From the NCBI RefSeq assembly GCF_000526695.1, contig NZ_JAGO01000004.1:1-38244 (forward strand): DNA of 38,244 bases. The letters run 5' to 3'. Every line of letters begins with the position of its first letter. Within the stretch, counting starts at the first letter, position 1. A program made the translations under genes and the position numbers. Source of the stretch: Carnimonas nigrificans ATCC BAA-78 (GTDB lineage: Bacteria > Pseudomonadota > Gammaproteobacteria > Pseudomonadales > Halomonadaceae). This document shows, one piece after another, positions 14,882-23,651 of this stretch. Under the pieces are notes generated by a model. It was not told the DNA's origin. It worked only from the letters and a program-made list of their open reading frames with translations, and made no database searches.

Positions 14882-15832
14882 ATGTCGAAATCTGATTTCA
14901 ACCAGTCCCTGAGTGGCAACTCAATGCCGCGTTTTGGTGGCCCTGCGACGATGATGCGCCTTCCTGCTCATCCCAATGCTAAAGAGCTGGATGCTTGCTT
15001 TGTAGGAATTCCCATGGATATCGGCACGTCCAATAGGCCGGGAACACGTCTTGGCCCACGCCAGATTCGTGATGAAAGCCGCATGATTCGCCCTTATAAC
15101 ATGGCGACAGGTGCGGCTCCGTTCGATCACATGCAGGTTGCCGATATTGGGGACGTACCGATCAATACGTTCGACCTCAAAAAATCCATCCATATTATCG
15201 AACACTTTTATGATGAGGTGCTGGCCCAGGATACGATTCCACTCACTCTGGGCGGCGATCATACCTTGACCTGGCCGATTCTGCGCGCCATGCGCAAAAA
15301 ACATGGGCCTGTTGCCTTGATTCATGTCGATGCTCACTCTGACACCAATGAAGACATGTTTGGTGAGACGGTGGCGCACGGTTGCCCCTTCCGCCGCGCA
15401 TGGGAAGATGACTGCCTTATCAATGATCGTGTCACCCAGATAGGGGTAAGAACCACAGGCTATGCAGCCGATGATTTCGACTGGGGACGTCAGAAAGGCT
15501 GGCGGGTTGTGCAGGCGGAAGAGTGCTGGTTCAAGTCACTTGCTCCTTTGATGGAAGAAGTGCGTGCCCGTGTCGGCGATGCTCCCGTCTATTTAAGTTT
15601 CGATATTGATAGCCTTGACCCAGCGTTTGCTCCTGGTACAGGAACGGCTGAGCCAGGCGGTCTCTCTACCTGGCAAGCCTATGAAATTGTGCGTGGGTGT
15701 GCAGGGTTGAACATTGTCGGCTGTGATTTGGTGGAAGTCTCTCCGCCCTATGATCCTTCCGGCAATACAGCGCTTATTGCTGCCAATCTCTTATATGAAA
15801 TGCTGTGTGTTGTCTCCGAAAATAAAAAATAA
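14882..15832 (+). CDS. gbuA: 4-Guanidinobutyrase (ureohydrolase family)
   Basis: A 316-residue binuclear-manganese ureohydrolase that splits 4-guanidinobutyrate to GABA and urea. Metal motifs are GGDHT (124-128), DAHSD (150-154) and DIDSLDP (241-247). The segments MPRFGGPATMMRLP, MIRPYNMATGAAPFD, VVQAEECWFKSL and CDLVEVSPPYD closely follow Pseudomonas aeruginosa GbuA (about 319 residues) as remembered, more than GpuA or agmatinase. Because a 2-ketoarginine decarboxylase-like gene follows two genes later, guanidinobutyrase fits the pathway better than agmatinase. The start has AAGGA about 9 nt upstream. The next gene starts 14 nt after the stop, so an operon is very likely. Confidence 0.88.
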   Translation: MSKSDFNQSLSGNSMPRFGGPATMMRLPAHPNAKELDACFVGIPMDIGTSNRPGTRLGPRQIRDESRMIRPYNMATGAAPFDHMQVADIGDVPINTFDLKKSIHIIEHFYDEVLAQDTIPLTLGGDHTLTWPILRAMRKKHGPVALIHVDAHSDTNEDMFGETVAHGCPFRRAWEDDCLINDRVTQIGVRTTGYAADDFDWGRQKGWRVVQAEECWFKSLAPLMEEVRARVGDAPVYLSFDIDSLDPAFAPGTGTAEPGGLSTWQAYEIVRGCAGLNIVGCDLVEVSPPYDPSGNTALIAANLLYEMLCVVSENKK

Positions 15833-15846
15833 GCGGGAGTAACCCC

Positions 15847-17202
15847 ATGTCGTCCCTTTTATCAGCAGAGAAGGCAAAAAGGCCCCGGCTTAAATTCGGT
15901 ATGCTATCTCTGCTCGGCGCCTTTATTTATCTTTGTCCAGTACCCACGGAGCAGAGCTTTACCATTCCTTTCGGAATGGCGCTCGATTGGTTTAACGCTC
16001 CCGACTGGCCAATAGTGAGTCTGATCCTAGTGACTGTCACAATAATATCGGCGGTGCTGACCACAGTGATGTCCATAGCAAAACTGGGGCCACGGGAAGG
16101 CTTTATCGCAGAGACTTTCCGTGTTTCACCATTATGGGTAATCCTGAGGGTGCTGGGGGCGACCTTCTGTATTCTCTATTTTACCGGTGCGGGACCTGAA
16201 ATGGTCACAGCACAGGCCACCGGCGGGACAGTGATCGGCTTTTTGGTCCAGAACCTGCTGGCACTGTTTCTGCTGGCTTCCCTGACCCTGCCACTCTTGA
16301 CCAACTATGGATTAATGGAATTTGTAGGAGTCTTCACCTCGGGAATATTCAAGCGGTTATTCCATTTGCCTGGGCGTGCGGCGATAGGTGGCATGGCCTC
16401 CTGGCTCGGCTCGGCCCCTGTTGGCGCAATGATGACCGTACAGCAATATAACAATGGTTTCTTTACCCAGCGCGAAGCCGTAACGGTCGCCACGACATTT
16501 GCTGTCGCGTCTGTGCCATTTTGTTATGTCATCGCTCAAATTGTAGGGCTGGAAAGTGTATTCCTCAGCTTTTACGCATCAATAGTATTCATTGGCGTGG
16601 TATGCGCAATAATTTTGCCCCGTATTCCGCCTCTTAGCTGTTTTTCCAACACTTATAAACCCGGTACAAACGAGTCTCCAACGGGACTTATTCGACCCGA
16701 TGAATCCATGTTTCAGGCCGGCGTCAGGCTCGGCGTTGCTCGCGCTGAAACATCAGGAGGCATGAGTGATTTTGCCAAGGCAAGTATTCGTAACCTGATA
16801 GATACCTGGTTTGGCCTGATTCCAGCCACGCTGGCGATCGCCATGATTTCAGTGATGGTGGCTGAATATACGCCTGTGTTTAACTGGTTATCCTTTCCCT
16901 TTGCATCACTCCTTGAATGGCTCAACGTAGCTGATGCACAAAAGGCGGCTCCAGGGATGATCGTTGGCTTCGCCGACATGTACCTTCCTTCTCTGCTCGG
17001 CACCCATATTGAAAGCCAGGAGACTCGCTTTCTCATTGGGGTGTTATCCGTATCACAGTTAATTTACATGTCTGAAGTGGGCGCCCTGCTGCTACGTTCC
17101 AATCTGGGAATAAAGCTGTGGCACCTGATTATACTCTTCCTGATTCGCACCCTTATTTCCATTCCCATCGCTATATTGCTGGCTCGGTATGTCGTCTTTT
17201 AA
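15847..17202 (+). CDS. YjiH-family permease (nucleoside-recognition/Gate domain)
   Basis: A 451-residue protein with about ten or more transmembrane segments, of the YjiH-like family with Gate (nucleoside recognition) domains (for example PGRAAIGGMASWLGSAPVGA and FLIGVLSVSQLIYMSEVGA). The N terminus (LKFGMLSLLGAFIYLCPVP) is typical. A good ribosome site (GGGAG 7 nt before ATG 15847) is present. It lies between gbuA and the ThDP decarboxylase gene in the same operon, so uptake of arginine or another guanidino compound is a reasonable guess; members next to ureohydrolases are known in other genomes, but the substrate is not established. The 3' end abuts the next gene (28 nt before its start). 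Confidence 0.82.
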   Translation: MSSLLSAEKAKRPRLKFGMLSLLGAFIYLCPVPTEQSFTIPFGMALDWFNAPDWPIVSLILVTVTIISAVLTTVMSIAKLGPREGFIAETFRVSPLWVILRVLGATFCILYFTGAGPEMVTAQATGGTVIGFLVQNLLALFLLASLTLPLLTNYGLMEFVGVFTSGIFKRLFHLPGRAAIGGMASWLGSAPVGAMMTVQQYNNGFFTQREAVTVATTFAVASVPFCYVIAQIVGLESVFLSFYASIVFIGVVCAIILPRIPPLSCFSNTYKPGTNESPTGLIRPDESMFQAGVRLGVARAETSGGMSDFAKASIRNLIDTWFGLIPATLAIAMISVMVAEYTPVFNWLSFPFASLLEWLNVADAQKAAPGMIVGFADMYLPSLLGTHIESQETRFLIGVLSVSQLIYMSEVGALLLRSNLGIKLWHLIILFLIRTLISIPIAILLARYVVF

Positions 17203-17230
17203 TTCGCCCTTTAAAACCAATGGAGAGACT

Positions 17231-18826
17231 ATGCCCACCGTTGGCGAAATACTTCCCAAACTGCTTGAAAAACACGGTTTCGATATCGTTTTTGGTATTC
17301 CAGGCGTGCATACGGTCGAGCTTTATCGTGGTTTACCAGATACTTCGCTTCAGCATATAACGCCTCGACATGAACAAGGGGCGGGCTTTATGGCGGATGG
17401 TTATGCCCGCGTCACTGGCAGGCCCGCAGCATGCTTTATTATTTCAGGGCCAGGCATGACCAATATTGCAACGGCCATGGGGCAGGCTTATGCAGATTCA
17501 ATTCCCATGCTGGTCATTTCCAGTGTGCTAAATCGCAATGAGCTGGGCCTGGGCGAAGGCCGCCTGCACGAATTAAAGAATCAACAGGCACTGGTTTCAG
17601 GTGTCGCAGCCTTCAGCCATACCCTGATGTCGGCTGACGAATTGCCCGCTGTGCTGGATCGAGCTACCGCAGTTTTTCAGTCCTCGCGCCCTCGCCCGGT
17701 ACATATTGAACTGCCATTGGATGTGATCGTCTCACCGGCTAATGAGCTGGCAGCGCACATAGGCACACCCCCGAAACGCCCCGCTCCGAATCCCGAAGAT
17801 ATTCTCTGTGCTGCGAATTGGCTGAAATCAGCACACTCTCCCCTGGTTATCCTGGGAGGAGGAAGCGTGCATGCTGCCAGTGAGGCGAAGCAAATGGTCG
17901 AGGCGCTGGGCGCTCCCGTGATACTGACGATAAACGCCAAAGGAGTTCTTCCTCCAGAACATCCATTGCTTGTCGGTTCGCTGCTCCCCCAGCCAGCCCT
18001 GCTGGATGCGTTGCGTGATGCCGATGTAGTGCTGGCGATTGGTACTGAGCTTGGTGAAACCGATACGTTGCTTTTCTCCAGCCGCCCCAGCATCGAAGGC
18101 CAACTGATTCGCGTTGACATAGATGCTCAGCAGCTTGCTCGCAATGCCCCCGCTTCACTTGGCATCGTCTCCGACGCAGCGACATTCTGCACGGCACTAG
18201 GTGCGCATTTGGATGGCGCGACGCCTTCATCATCCCGCGCAGCCGAGTTGAAACAGGCCGCCTTGCGCGATGTACCTTCACCCTACAAGACATATGGCCG
18301 AATAATGCAGCAGATTGCTGCCAAATGGCCCGATGTAGTGATTGCGGGAGACTCAACCCAGCCAGTCTATGGTGCCAACCTGACCTTTGATGCACCGTCA
18401 CCCCGTAGCTGGTTCAACTCTTCCACCGGATTTGGAACGTTAGGATATGGACTGCCTGCCGCCATCGGCGCGAAACTGGCCGCCCCACACCGCCCGATAA
18501 TCGGCCTGATTGGGGATGGGGGGATTCAATTTACATTACCGGAACTCGCCACTGCGGTTGAACAGCGGGTCTCCCTGCCGATCATCCTGTGGAACAACCA
18601 CGGCTATGGTGAAATTAAAACTTATATGAAAGAGCGCTCCATTCCTCAAATCGGTGTGGATATTTATACCCCTGATTTCCAGATTCTGGCACAGGGGTTC
18701 GGTGCTCAGGCGACTCGTGCCGATAGTATGGAAGCATTGATGAGCGCACTTGAACATGCTTTCGCGGCCAATGGCCCTACCATCATAGAAATAGACGATG
18801 CCACCGCACAGGAATGGGAATTATAA
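17231..18826 (+). CDS. aruI: ThDP-dependent 5-guanidino-2-oxopentanoate decarboxylase-like (AruI)
   Basis: A 531-residue enzyme of the acetolactate synthase/benzoylformate decarboxylase superfamily. Catalytic Glu48 lies in RHEQGAGFMADGYAR; the ThDP motif runs from GDGG (428) to NN (455-456). ALS-type enzymes are widespread, and the assignment as AruI (2-ketoarginine to 4-guanidinobutyraldehyde) rests mainly on sharing an operon with gbuA and on the downstream amino-acid oxidase; sequence alone would only support a 2-oxoacid decarboxylase or acetolactate-synthase-like protein. The start at 17231 is chosen for GGAGA 4 nt upstream; an in-frame ATG at 17189 overlaps the permease gene. No regulatory or FAD-specific features are visible. 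Confidence 0.75.
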   Translation: MPTVGEILPKLLEKHGFDIVFGIPGVHTVELYRGLPDTSLQHITPRHEQGAGFMADGYARVTGRPAACFIISGPGMTNIATAMGQAYADSIPMLVISSVLNRNELGLGEGRLHELKNQQALVSGVAAFSHTLMSADELPAVLDRATAVFQSSRPRPVHIELPLDVIVSPANELAAHIGTPPKRPAPNPEDILCAANWLKSAHSPLVILGGGSVHAASEAKQMVEALGAPVILTINAKGVLPPEHPLLVGSLLPQPALLDALRDADVVLAIGTELGETDTLLFSSRPSIEGQLIRVDIDAQQLARNAPASLGIVSDAATFCTALGAHLDGATPSSSRAAELKQAALRDVPSPYKTYGRIMQQIAAKWPDVVIAGDSTQPVYGANLTFDAPSPRSWFNSSTGFGTLGYGLPAAIGAKLAAPHRPIIGLIGDGGIQFTLPELATAVEQRVSLPIILWNNHGYGEIKTYMKERSIPQIGVDIYTPDFQILAQGFGAQATRADSMEALMSALEHAFAANGPTIIEIDDATAQEWEL

Positions 18827-18838
18827 GCAAATCATTCG

Positions 18839-18946
18839 ATGGCAGGATTATTGAAATAATGATTCTGTCATGCAGCATATTAACCCTTTGGCTTTCATCA
18901 TCAGCTCTCTCAGGTGAAAAGAGTTGGGAGTAGAGGCAGGGTTAAT
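18839..18946. promoter_or_regulatory. Hairpin and inverted ATTAACCCT/AGGGTTAAT pair between aruI-like and oxidase genes
   Basis: Just after the decarboxylase stop, an imperfect inverted repeat (18839-18871, ATGGCAGGATTATT / AATAATGATTCTGTCAT) may act as a partial terminator or processing site. Further on, a perfect 9-bp inverted pair occurs at 18879-18887 and 18938-18946, 59 bp apart, a possible looping operator for the oxidase gene. Both are weak predictions. Confidence 0.35.
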
Positions 18947-19025
18947 GTACTGGAAGGACACCCTGATACATATATCAATGACAAACATTAAATAGCACTC
19001 AAGGGATAATGAGAGGGACTATTAC

Positions 19026-20441
19026 ATGCCAATAACGAGAAGAGGGTTATTACTCGGTGGCGCAGCCGTAGCTGTAGCAGGAGGCGCAGGCATTCTTACC
19101 CCCATGCTCAGACGCGAAGGCCGTTGGGTGCCCGGAAGCCCCAGAAACGGGTATGTGGAGGGCACCGAGGGAAAACTCCCCAAACAAGCGGATGTGGTCA
19201 TTGTAGGGGCTGGAATTTTAGGCATCATGACGGCCATTGAACTGGCTGAGCGTGGTTTGTCCCCAGTAATCGTTGAAAAGGGAAATATTGCTGGAGAGCA
19301 GTCGAGCCGCTTCTACGGCCAGGTAATGACGTACAAAAATCCCGATGAAATTTTCATGATGCACCATATCGGCAAGCAACGATGGCGCAAAATGAATGAA
19401 AAGGTCGGGGCTGATACAAGCTATCGCACTCAAGGCAGGGTAGAAGTACCGCTGGATGAAGAGGATCTGGAAAATACAAGAAAGTGGATTAACACCAAAA
19501 GTGCAGAACTCGGGTCTGATAACCCGTTCAACACCAGAATCATCCATGGAAATGAACTGGAACAGCGGCTACGCGGTGCTTCTTCAAATTGGACAATCGC
19601 AGGGTTTGAAGAGGATTCCGGGAGCCTGGATGCAGAAGTAGCAGCCTTCGTCATGGCAGAGTATGCCAAAAAAATTGGCATCCGAATCTACACTCAGTGT
19701 GCTGCAAGAGGAGTAGAAACGCAGGCAGGCAATATCTCTGATGTGGTCACTGAAAAAGGCGCGATCAGAACATCACAGGTGGTAGTAGCCGGAGGTTACT
19801 GGTCGAGGCTTTTCATGCAAAACCTGGGGGTTGATGTACCTACACTGCCCGCCTATCAGTCTCAGCAGCTTATCAGCGGCCCTCCCGGCGCTCCGGGTGG
19901 CAATGTGGCTCTCCCTGGGAACATTTTTTTCCGCGAGCAGGCTGATGGCACCTACGCGACCTCTCCCCGAGTCATCGTTGTACCTCTCGTGAAAGAGTCA
20001 TTTATCTATGGCTATAAATACATACCGCTTATAACCGACCCTGATTTCCCAGTGCATATCGCTTTAAATAACCGGTTATTTACTACGTTGATGCAGCCAC
20101 AAAGCTGGAAACTGGATGAGGTCACCCCCTTTGAAGAGCACAGGGATATGACGGCACTACCTGATCTACCTGCGCTTGAAGAATCACTGGAGACGCTCAA
20201 GGCCGAATTTCCTGCTTTCGAGAAGGCAGAGCTAATCGACAGATGGAGTGGCGCCATGTCTATTGCCCCGGATGAGCATCCTATTATTTCAAACGTTAAG
20301 GAATTACCGGGGCTGGTGCTCAACACGGCAACCTCCTGGGGAATGACAGAAAGCCCCGTATCTGCCGAAATCACGGCAGACCTGCTACTGGGAGAGACAC
20401 CGCCTTTGGACGTGACGCCCTTTGATCTTTACAGGTTCTAG
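19026..20441 (+). CDS. Tat-exported FAD-dependent amino-acid oxidase/dehydrogenase
   Basis: A 471-residue DAO-superfamily flavoprotein. It starts with a twin-arginine signal (ITRRGLLLGGAAVAVAGGAG, 3-22). The Rossmann motif VVIVGAGILG is at 57-66 and the C-terminal FAD-binding region contains WSGAMSIAPDEHPII and LVLNTATSWGMTESP. A GAGGG lies before the ATG. Following the gbuA/aruI-like genes on the same strand (199-nt gap), it may oxidise D- or L-arginine to 2-ketoarginine in the periplasm, replacing the transaminase AruH. The exact substrate is not provable here; a different guanidino acid or general D-amino-acid dehydrogenase is possible. Export via Tat implies FAD-loaded folding in the cytoplasm and electron transfer to the respiratory chain or oxygen. 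Confidence 0.82.
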   Translation: MPITRRGLLLGGAAVAVAGGAGILTPMLRREGRWVPGSPRNGYVEGTEGKLPKQADVVIVGAGILGIMTAIELAERGLSPVIVEKGNIAGEQSSRFYGQVMTYKNPDEIFMMHHIGKQRWRKMNEKVGADTSYRTQGRVEVPLDEEDLENTRKWINTKSAELGSDNPFNTRIIHGNELEQRLRGASSNWTIAGFEEDSGSLDAEVAAFVMAEYAKKIGIRIYTQCAARGVETQAGNISDVVTEKGAIRTSQVVVAGGYWSRLFMQNLGVDVPTLPAYQSQQLISGPPGAPGGNVALPGNIFFREQADGTYATSPRVIVVPLVKESFIYGYKYIPLITDPDFPVHIALNNRLFTTLMQPQSWKLDEVTPFEEHRDMTALPDLPALEESLETLKAEFPAFEKAELIDRWSGAMSIAPDEHPIISNVKELPGLVLNTATSWGMTESPVSAEITADLLLGETPPLDVTPFDLYRF

Positions 20442-20619
20442 ACGAAGCCTGATACGACCCGGTAATCCCTAGGCCCCCTAGCGATTGCTCGGTTGCAGAA
20501 GGGATTTCCCAACCATTTCCAAAGATCGGCCTGGAGCACATGGTCATGCGCCAGGCTTTGGCAGAGGCATCGCATCAGGGAATTTCAAGGCCAGACTGAG
20601 TCTTGTAGTGGGAACTGTT

Positions 20620-21375
20620 TCAAAACGATAGCGGTAGTTTTGCGGTGCGGCCGCCATCCACCACCATGACCTGCCCAGTAATGAAAAGCGATTCGTCCGA
20701 GCACAAAAAGGCTACCAGGCTGCCAATATCTTCTGGGGTGCCGAGTCTGCCCACCGGATGAAGGGCGAGTAGTCCATCGTGAGCCGCTGTCGGGTCGGGT
20801 TGGCTTTCGATATAAGCTCGGCTCAAGTCGGAATCAATCCAGCCGGGCGCCACACTGTTACAACGTATTCCGTAGCGCCCCAAATCCACGGCGAGCGCCT
20901 TGGTCATGCCGTGTATCGCTGACTTGGCGGTCGAGTATGCAATGTGCTGCGGATTGGCGGCGATGCCTTCTATCGAGCCAATATTGACGATGCTGGCATT
21001 GCGGTCGCGCATATGGGGCACAAGTGCTTTGGCGACAAAGGCAGGAGTGCGAACATTCAGGGCCATCATGCGGTCCCAGTCCGCTTCGGTCATGTCTTCC
21101 AGCTCGCACTCGAACATGATGCCAGCGTTATTGACGAGAATATCGACCCCCTGCCACTGTTCGAGCGCTTTTTGCACGATGGATTCGCCTGCCTGATGCT
21201 CCAGCAGATCCACCTGTAGCCCAATAACATTGTCATTTTCCTGCAACACTGAAGGTAGGGGCTGGCGTTGCGCTACCAATACGCTGGCCCCTGCTTTCAG
21301 TAGGCGCTGGGTGATCCCGAGTCCTATTCCACGACCACCACCGGTGACTATTGCCGTTTTATTCGTCAGATTCAT
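20620..21375 (-). CDS. Short-chain dehydrogenase/reductase (SDR)
   Basis: A 251-residue classical SDR: TGGGRGIG (11-18) for NAD(P), NNAG (82-85), and the catalytic set Ser134, Tyr147, Lys151 in YSTAK. The C terminus (LVAFLCSDESLFITGQVMVVDGG) is typical. It resembles glucose-1-dehydrogenase/FabG-like oxidoreductases acting on small sugars or hydroxyacids; the substrate is not predictable. It is convergent with the FAD oxidoreductase gene (178-nt gap with no clear terminator) and divergent from the CstA-like gene. No partner genes are adjacent, so its role is open. Confidence 0.92.
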   Translation of the reverse strand: MNLTNKTAIVTGGGRGIGLGITQRLLKAGASVLVAQRQPLPSVLQENDNVIGLQVDLLEHQAGESIVQKALEQWQGVDILVNNAGIMFECELEDMTEADWDRMMALNVRTPAFVAKALVPHMRDRNASIVNIGSIEGIAANPQHIAYSTAKSAIHGMTKALAVDLGRYGIRCNSVAPGWIDSDLSRAYIESQPDPTAAHDGLLALHPVGRLGTPEDIGSLVAFLCSDESLFITGQVMVVDGGRTAKLPLSF

Positions 21376-21761
21376 GCGCTTGGGTCCATAGTAATGAAGG
21401 GCTCGAATGTGTATTGCAGGAGGCGCGCTGAGATGATCTTTTTCTGTTCATCAATCATGAAGTTATGGGCACTCAAGAAGATTGTTCAATTTGTCGCTGC
21501 CCCACTATCTGTTCATGGGACCGTTACATCACTCCTCTCGATCAACGTCAAGTAGCCCGTCACTGGCGTTTTACACAGCATCAGACCCTTACGTAGGCCG
21601 TACCATCGTTCAGTTGCTTGCCCAACAAAGCCTAAAGTCTAGCTGTAATCCCCTATCGACCTTCGTACATTAGTGCCGTAACTCACGGCACTGGAACCAT
21701 GGCCGATCCAGTGACGTCACCAGCGAACCCAAAAACGTATCTCCTGTTGAGGGGCCTCACA
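21376..21761. other. Intergenic region with leader hairpin before the CstA-like gene
   Basis: 386 nt with no convincing gene. It holds a perfect 8-bp hairpin AGTGCCGT-AACTC-ACGGCACT (21672-21692), about 70 nt before the CstA-like start, without a T-run; it could be an operator or leader structure. GAGGGG (21749-21754) is the ribosome site of the following gene. Confidence 0.5.
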
Positions 21762-23237
21762 ATGATTACATTCATCATATCTATCCTGCTGTTGATAGTA
21801 GGCTACTTCACATACGGAAAGTTCGTGGAGCGTGTTTTTGTAACCGATCGCAAGCGCCGCACGCCTGCGTTCACCATGCGCGACAACATCGACTACCTGC
21901 CGATGAAAACCACGCGCAACTCGCTTATTCAGCTGCTGAACATCGCTGGCGTTGGGCCAATCTTTGGGCCAATCATGGGAGCGCTCTATGGCCCGATCGC
22001 ATTCGTTTGGATCGTGGTCGGTTGTATCTTTGCTGGCGCAGTGCACGATTACCTTACCGGAATGATCTCGATCCGCAACCATGGCGCGCACTTGCCGCAG
22101 CTGGCGGGCAAGTTCCTCGGCAAGGCCATGAAGCACGTAGTCAATGGATTCGCTATTTTGCTGTTGCTGCTGGTAGGAACGGTTTTCGTCACATCACCGG
22201 CGTCGCTGCTTGCCAACATGACGCCCATCTCAATTACCCTGATCACGCTGGTGATTTTCGCCTACTACCTGGCGGCAACGCTACTGCCGATCGACAAGAT
22301 CATTGGGCGCATCTACCCCTACTTCGGTGCGCTGCTGCTGTTTAGCGCGCTTGGTATTGGTCTCGGCATGGTCTTCACTGGTGCACCGATTCCAGAGCTT
22401 TCGTTTAAGAATATGCATCCTGACGGCGCACCGATCTTTCCGTTGCTCTTTTTGACCATCTCCTGCGGAGCAATCTCCGGTTTCCATGCCACACAGACGC
22501 CAATTATCTCGCGGACCACCGAGAATGAAGTCAACGGGCGCAAAATTTTCTACGGCATGATGATTACTGAAGGCGTGATCGCAATGATCTGGGCGGCGGC
22601 GGCAATGAGCCTGTTCCAGGGCGATCACACGCTCTCCGACGTTCTGGCGGCTGGCGGCCCGGCAGCGGTGGTCAGCGAAGTATCGACCTCCATACTCGGT
22701 GCCATTGGCGGTACGCTGGCGATTCTTGGCGTCATCGTCCTGCCGATTACCTCCGGTGACACCGCTTTCCGCAGTGCGCGCATGATTATTGCTGACTACC
22801 TGAACATTGATCAGCGCCAGCTAGCACGTCGTCTGCTGATCGCGGCACCACTGTTCGTGGTCTCCTATGCGCTGACACACATGGACTTCACGCTGCTGTG
22901 GCGCTACTTCTCATGGGCGAATCAGATGACAGCCGTGATCGCACTGTGGGTGGCCACCATGTATCTGGTACTGGCGCGCAAGCCTCATTTGATCACGTCC
23001 ATTCCGGCGGTGTTCATGACCATGGCGACCTTCACCTACCTGGCCTACGCACCTATCGGCTTCGGGCTCTCACTACAAATGAGCTACGTCGTGGCAGCCA
23101 TCGGCACGCTGCTCTGTATTGCGCTGTTCATGAAGCGCGTGCGCCGGCTGAGCGGCGGTATCTTCGCAGTAGATGAGCCGGAAGTACCCACAGCCTACAA
23201 TGGCAAGCAAGGCTCTCCACTGGCGACAAGGGTGTAG
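21762..23237 (+). CDS. CstA-family permease (carbon starvation, peptide/pyruvate transporter)
   Basis: A 491-residue polytopic membrane protein of the CstA family, the shorter form (E. coli CstA is about 700). The family core is clear: NIDYLPMKTTRNSLIQLLNIAG, GPIFGPIMGALYGPIAF, AGAVHDYLTGMISIRNHG, SCGAISGFHATQTPIISRT and LPITSGDTAFRSARM. The start ATG at 21762 has GAGGGG 7 nt upstream; an upstream in-frame ATG (21699) lacks a ribosome site and would add a non-membrane leader. CstA relatives take up peptides or pyruvate when carbon is scarce. A strong terminator follows. It is monocistronic, and base composition appears more GC-rich than the racemase region. Confidence 0.88.
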   Translation: MITFIISILLLIVGYFTYGKFVERVFVTDRKRRTPAFTMRDNIDYLPMKTTRNSLIQLLNIAGVGPIFGPIMGALYGPIAFVWIVVGCIFAGAVHDYLTGMISIRNHGAHLPQLAGKFLGKAMKHVVNGFAILLLLLVGTVFVTSPASLLANMTPISITLITLVIFAYYLAATLLPIDKIIGRIYPYFGALLLFSALGIGLGMVFTGAPIPELSFKNMHPDGAPIFPLLFLTISCGAISGFHATQTPIISRTTENEVNGRKIFYGMMITEGVIAMIWAAAAMSLFQGDHTLSDVLAAGGPAAVVSEVSTSILGAIGGTLAILGVIVLPITSGDTAFRSARMIIADYLNIDQRQLARRLLIAAPLFVVSYALTHMDFTLLWRYFSWANQMTAVIALWVATMYLVLARKPHLITSIPAVFMTMATFTYLAYAPIGFGLSLQMSYVVAAIGTLLCIALFMKRVRRLSGGIFAVDEPEVPTAYNGKQGSPLATRV

Positions 23238-23273
23238 AGGGTCTGGAACATCAGCCTTCTGTCACCTGACGAA

Positions 23274-23308
23274 ATTCCCCTTTCTGCAATATCGGCAGGA
23301 AGGGGAAT
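23274..23308 (+). terminator. Rho-independent terminator after the CstA-like gene
   Basis: ATTCCCCTTTCTGC and GCAGGAAGGGGAAT form a 14-bp stem (one wobble) with a 7-nt loop, followed by CTGTCTTTCC. It starts 36 nt after the CstA-like stop. Confidence 0.75.
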
Positions 23309-23651
23309 CTGTCTTTCCTGGTCAAAATGCTGCCCCGTAGATAACTCTTTCTTCGAGGATTGAGGAACCAGACGACTTGGGGCAGTTCGCGGCCAGAGCG
23401 CTGTTGTTACTCAAGATCAAAAACATCTCGGTTAATTCTGGCTGGTTGGCTTCTATTGGCACGGTGAAAGGCATCAGCGCACCGCCATTAAACGATTACT
23501 CACTGCGACTCGCCATCTCCGACCTGCTCCGACGGCAACAATCGCGTAGAATGCGCTCTCCGGCTTTGGACGCGGCGCACTGGTTGCCGACGTCCCGCCC
23601 TCATCATTCACATTATGGCGCTACGCGCGCCGCCATCAGCGGGAGAGCAGG
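23309..23651. other. Intergenic region before the MHS transporter gene
   Basis: 343 nt without a convincing coding frame or RNA. The only structure noticed is a distant CTGCCCC/GGGGCAG pair around 23330 and 23385. A TAGAAT hexamer near 23548 could be a -10 element, but it has no good -35 partner. Confidence 0.4.

Noticed and set aside
20442..20619. A short frame (LEHMVMRQALAEAS...) in the gap between the oxidase and SDR genes
   Set aside because: Too short, no start, and equally open in another frame; a coding remnant cannot be supported.
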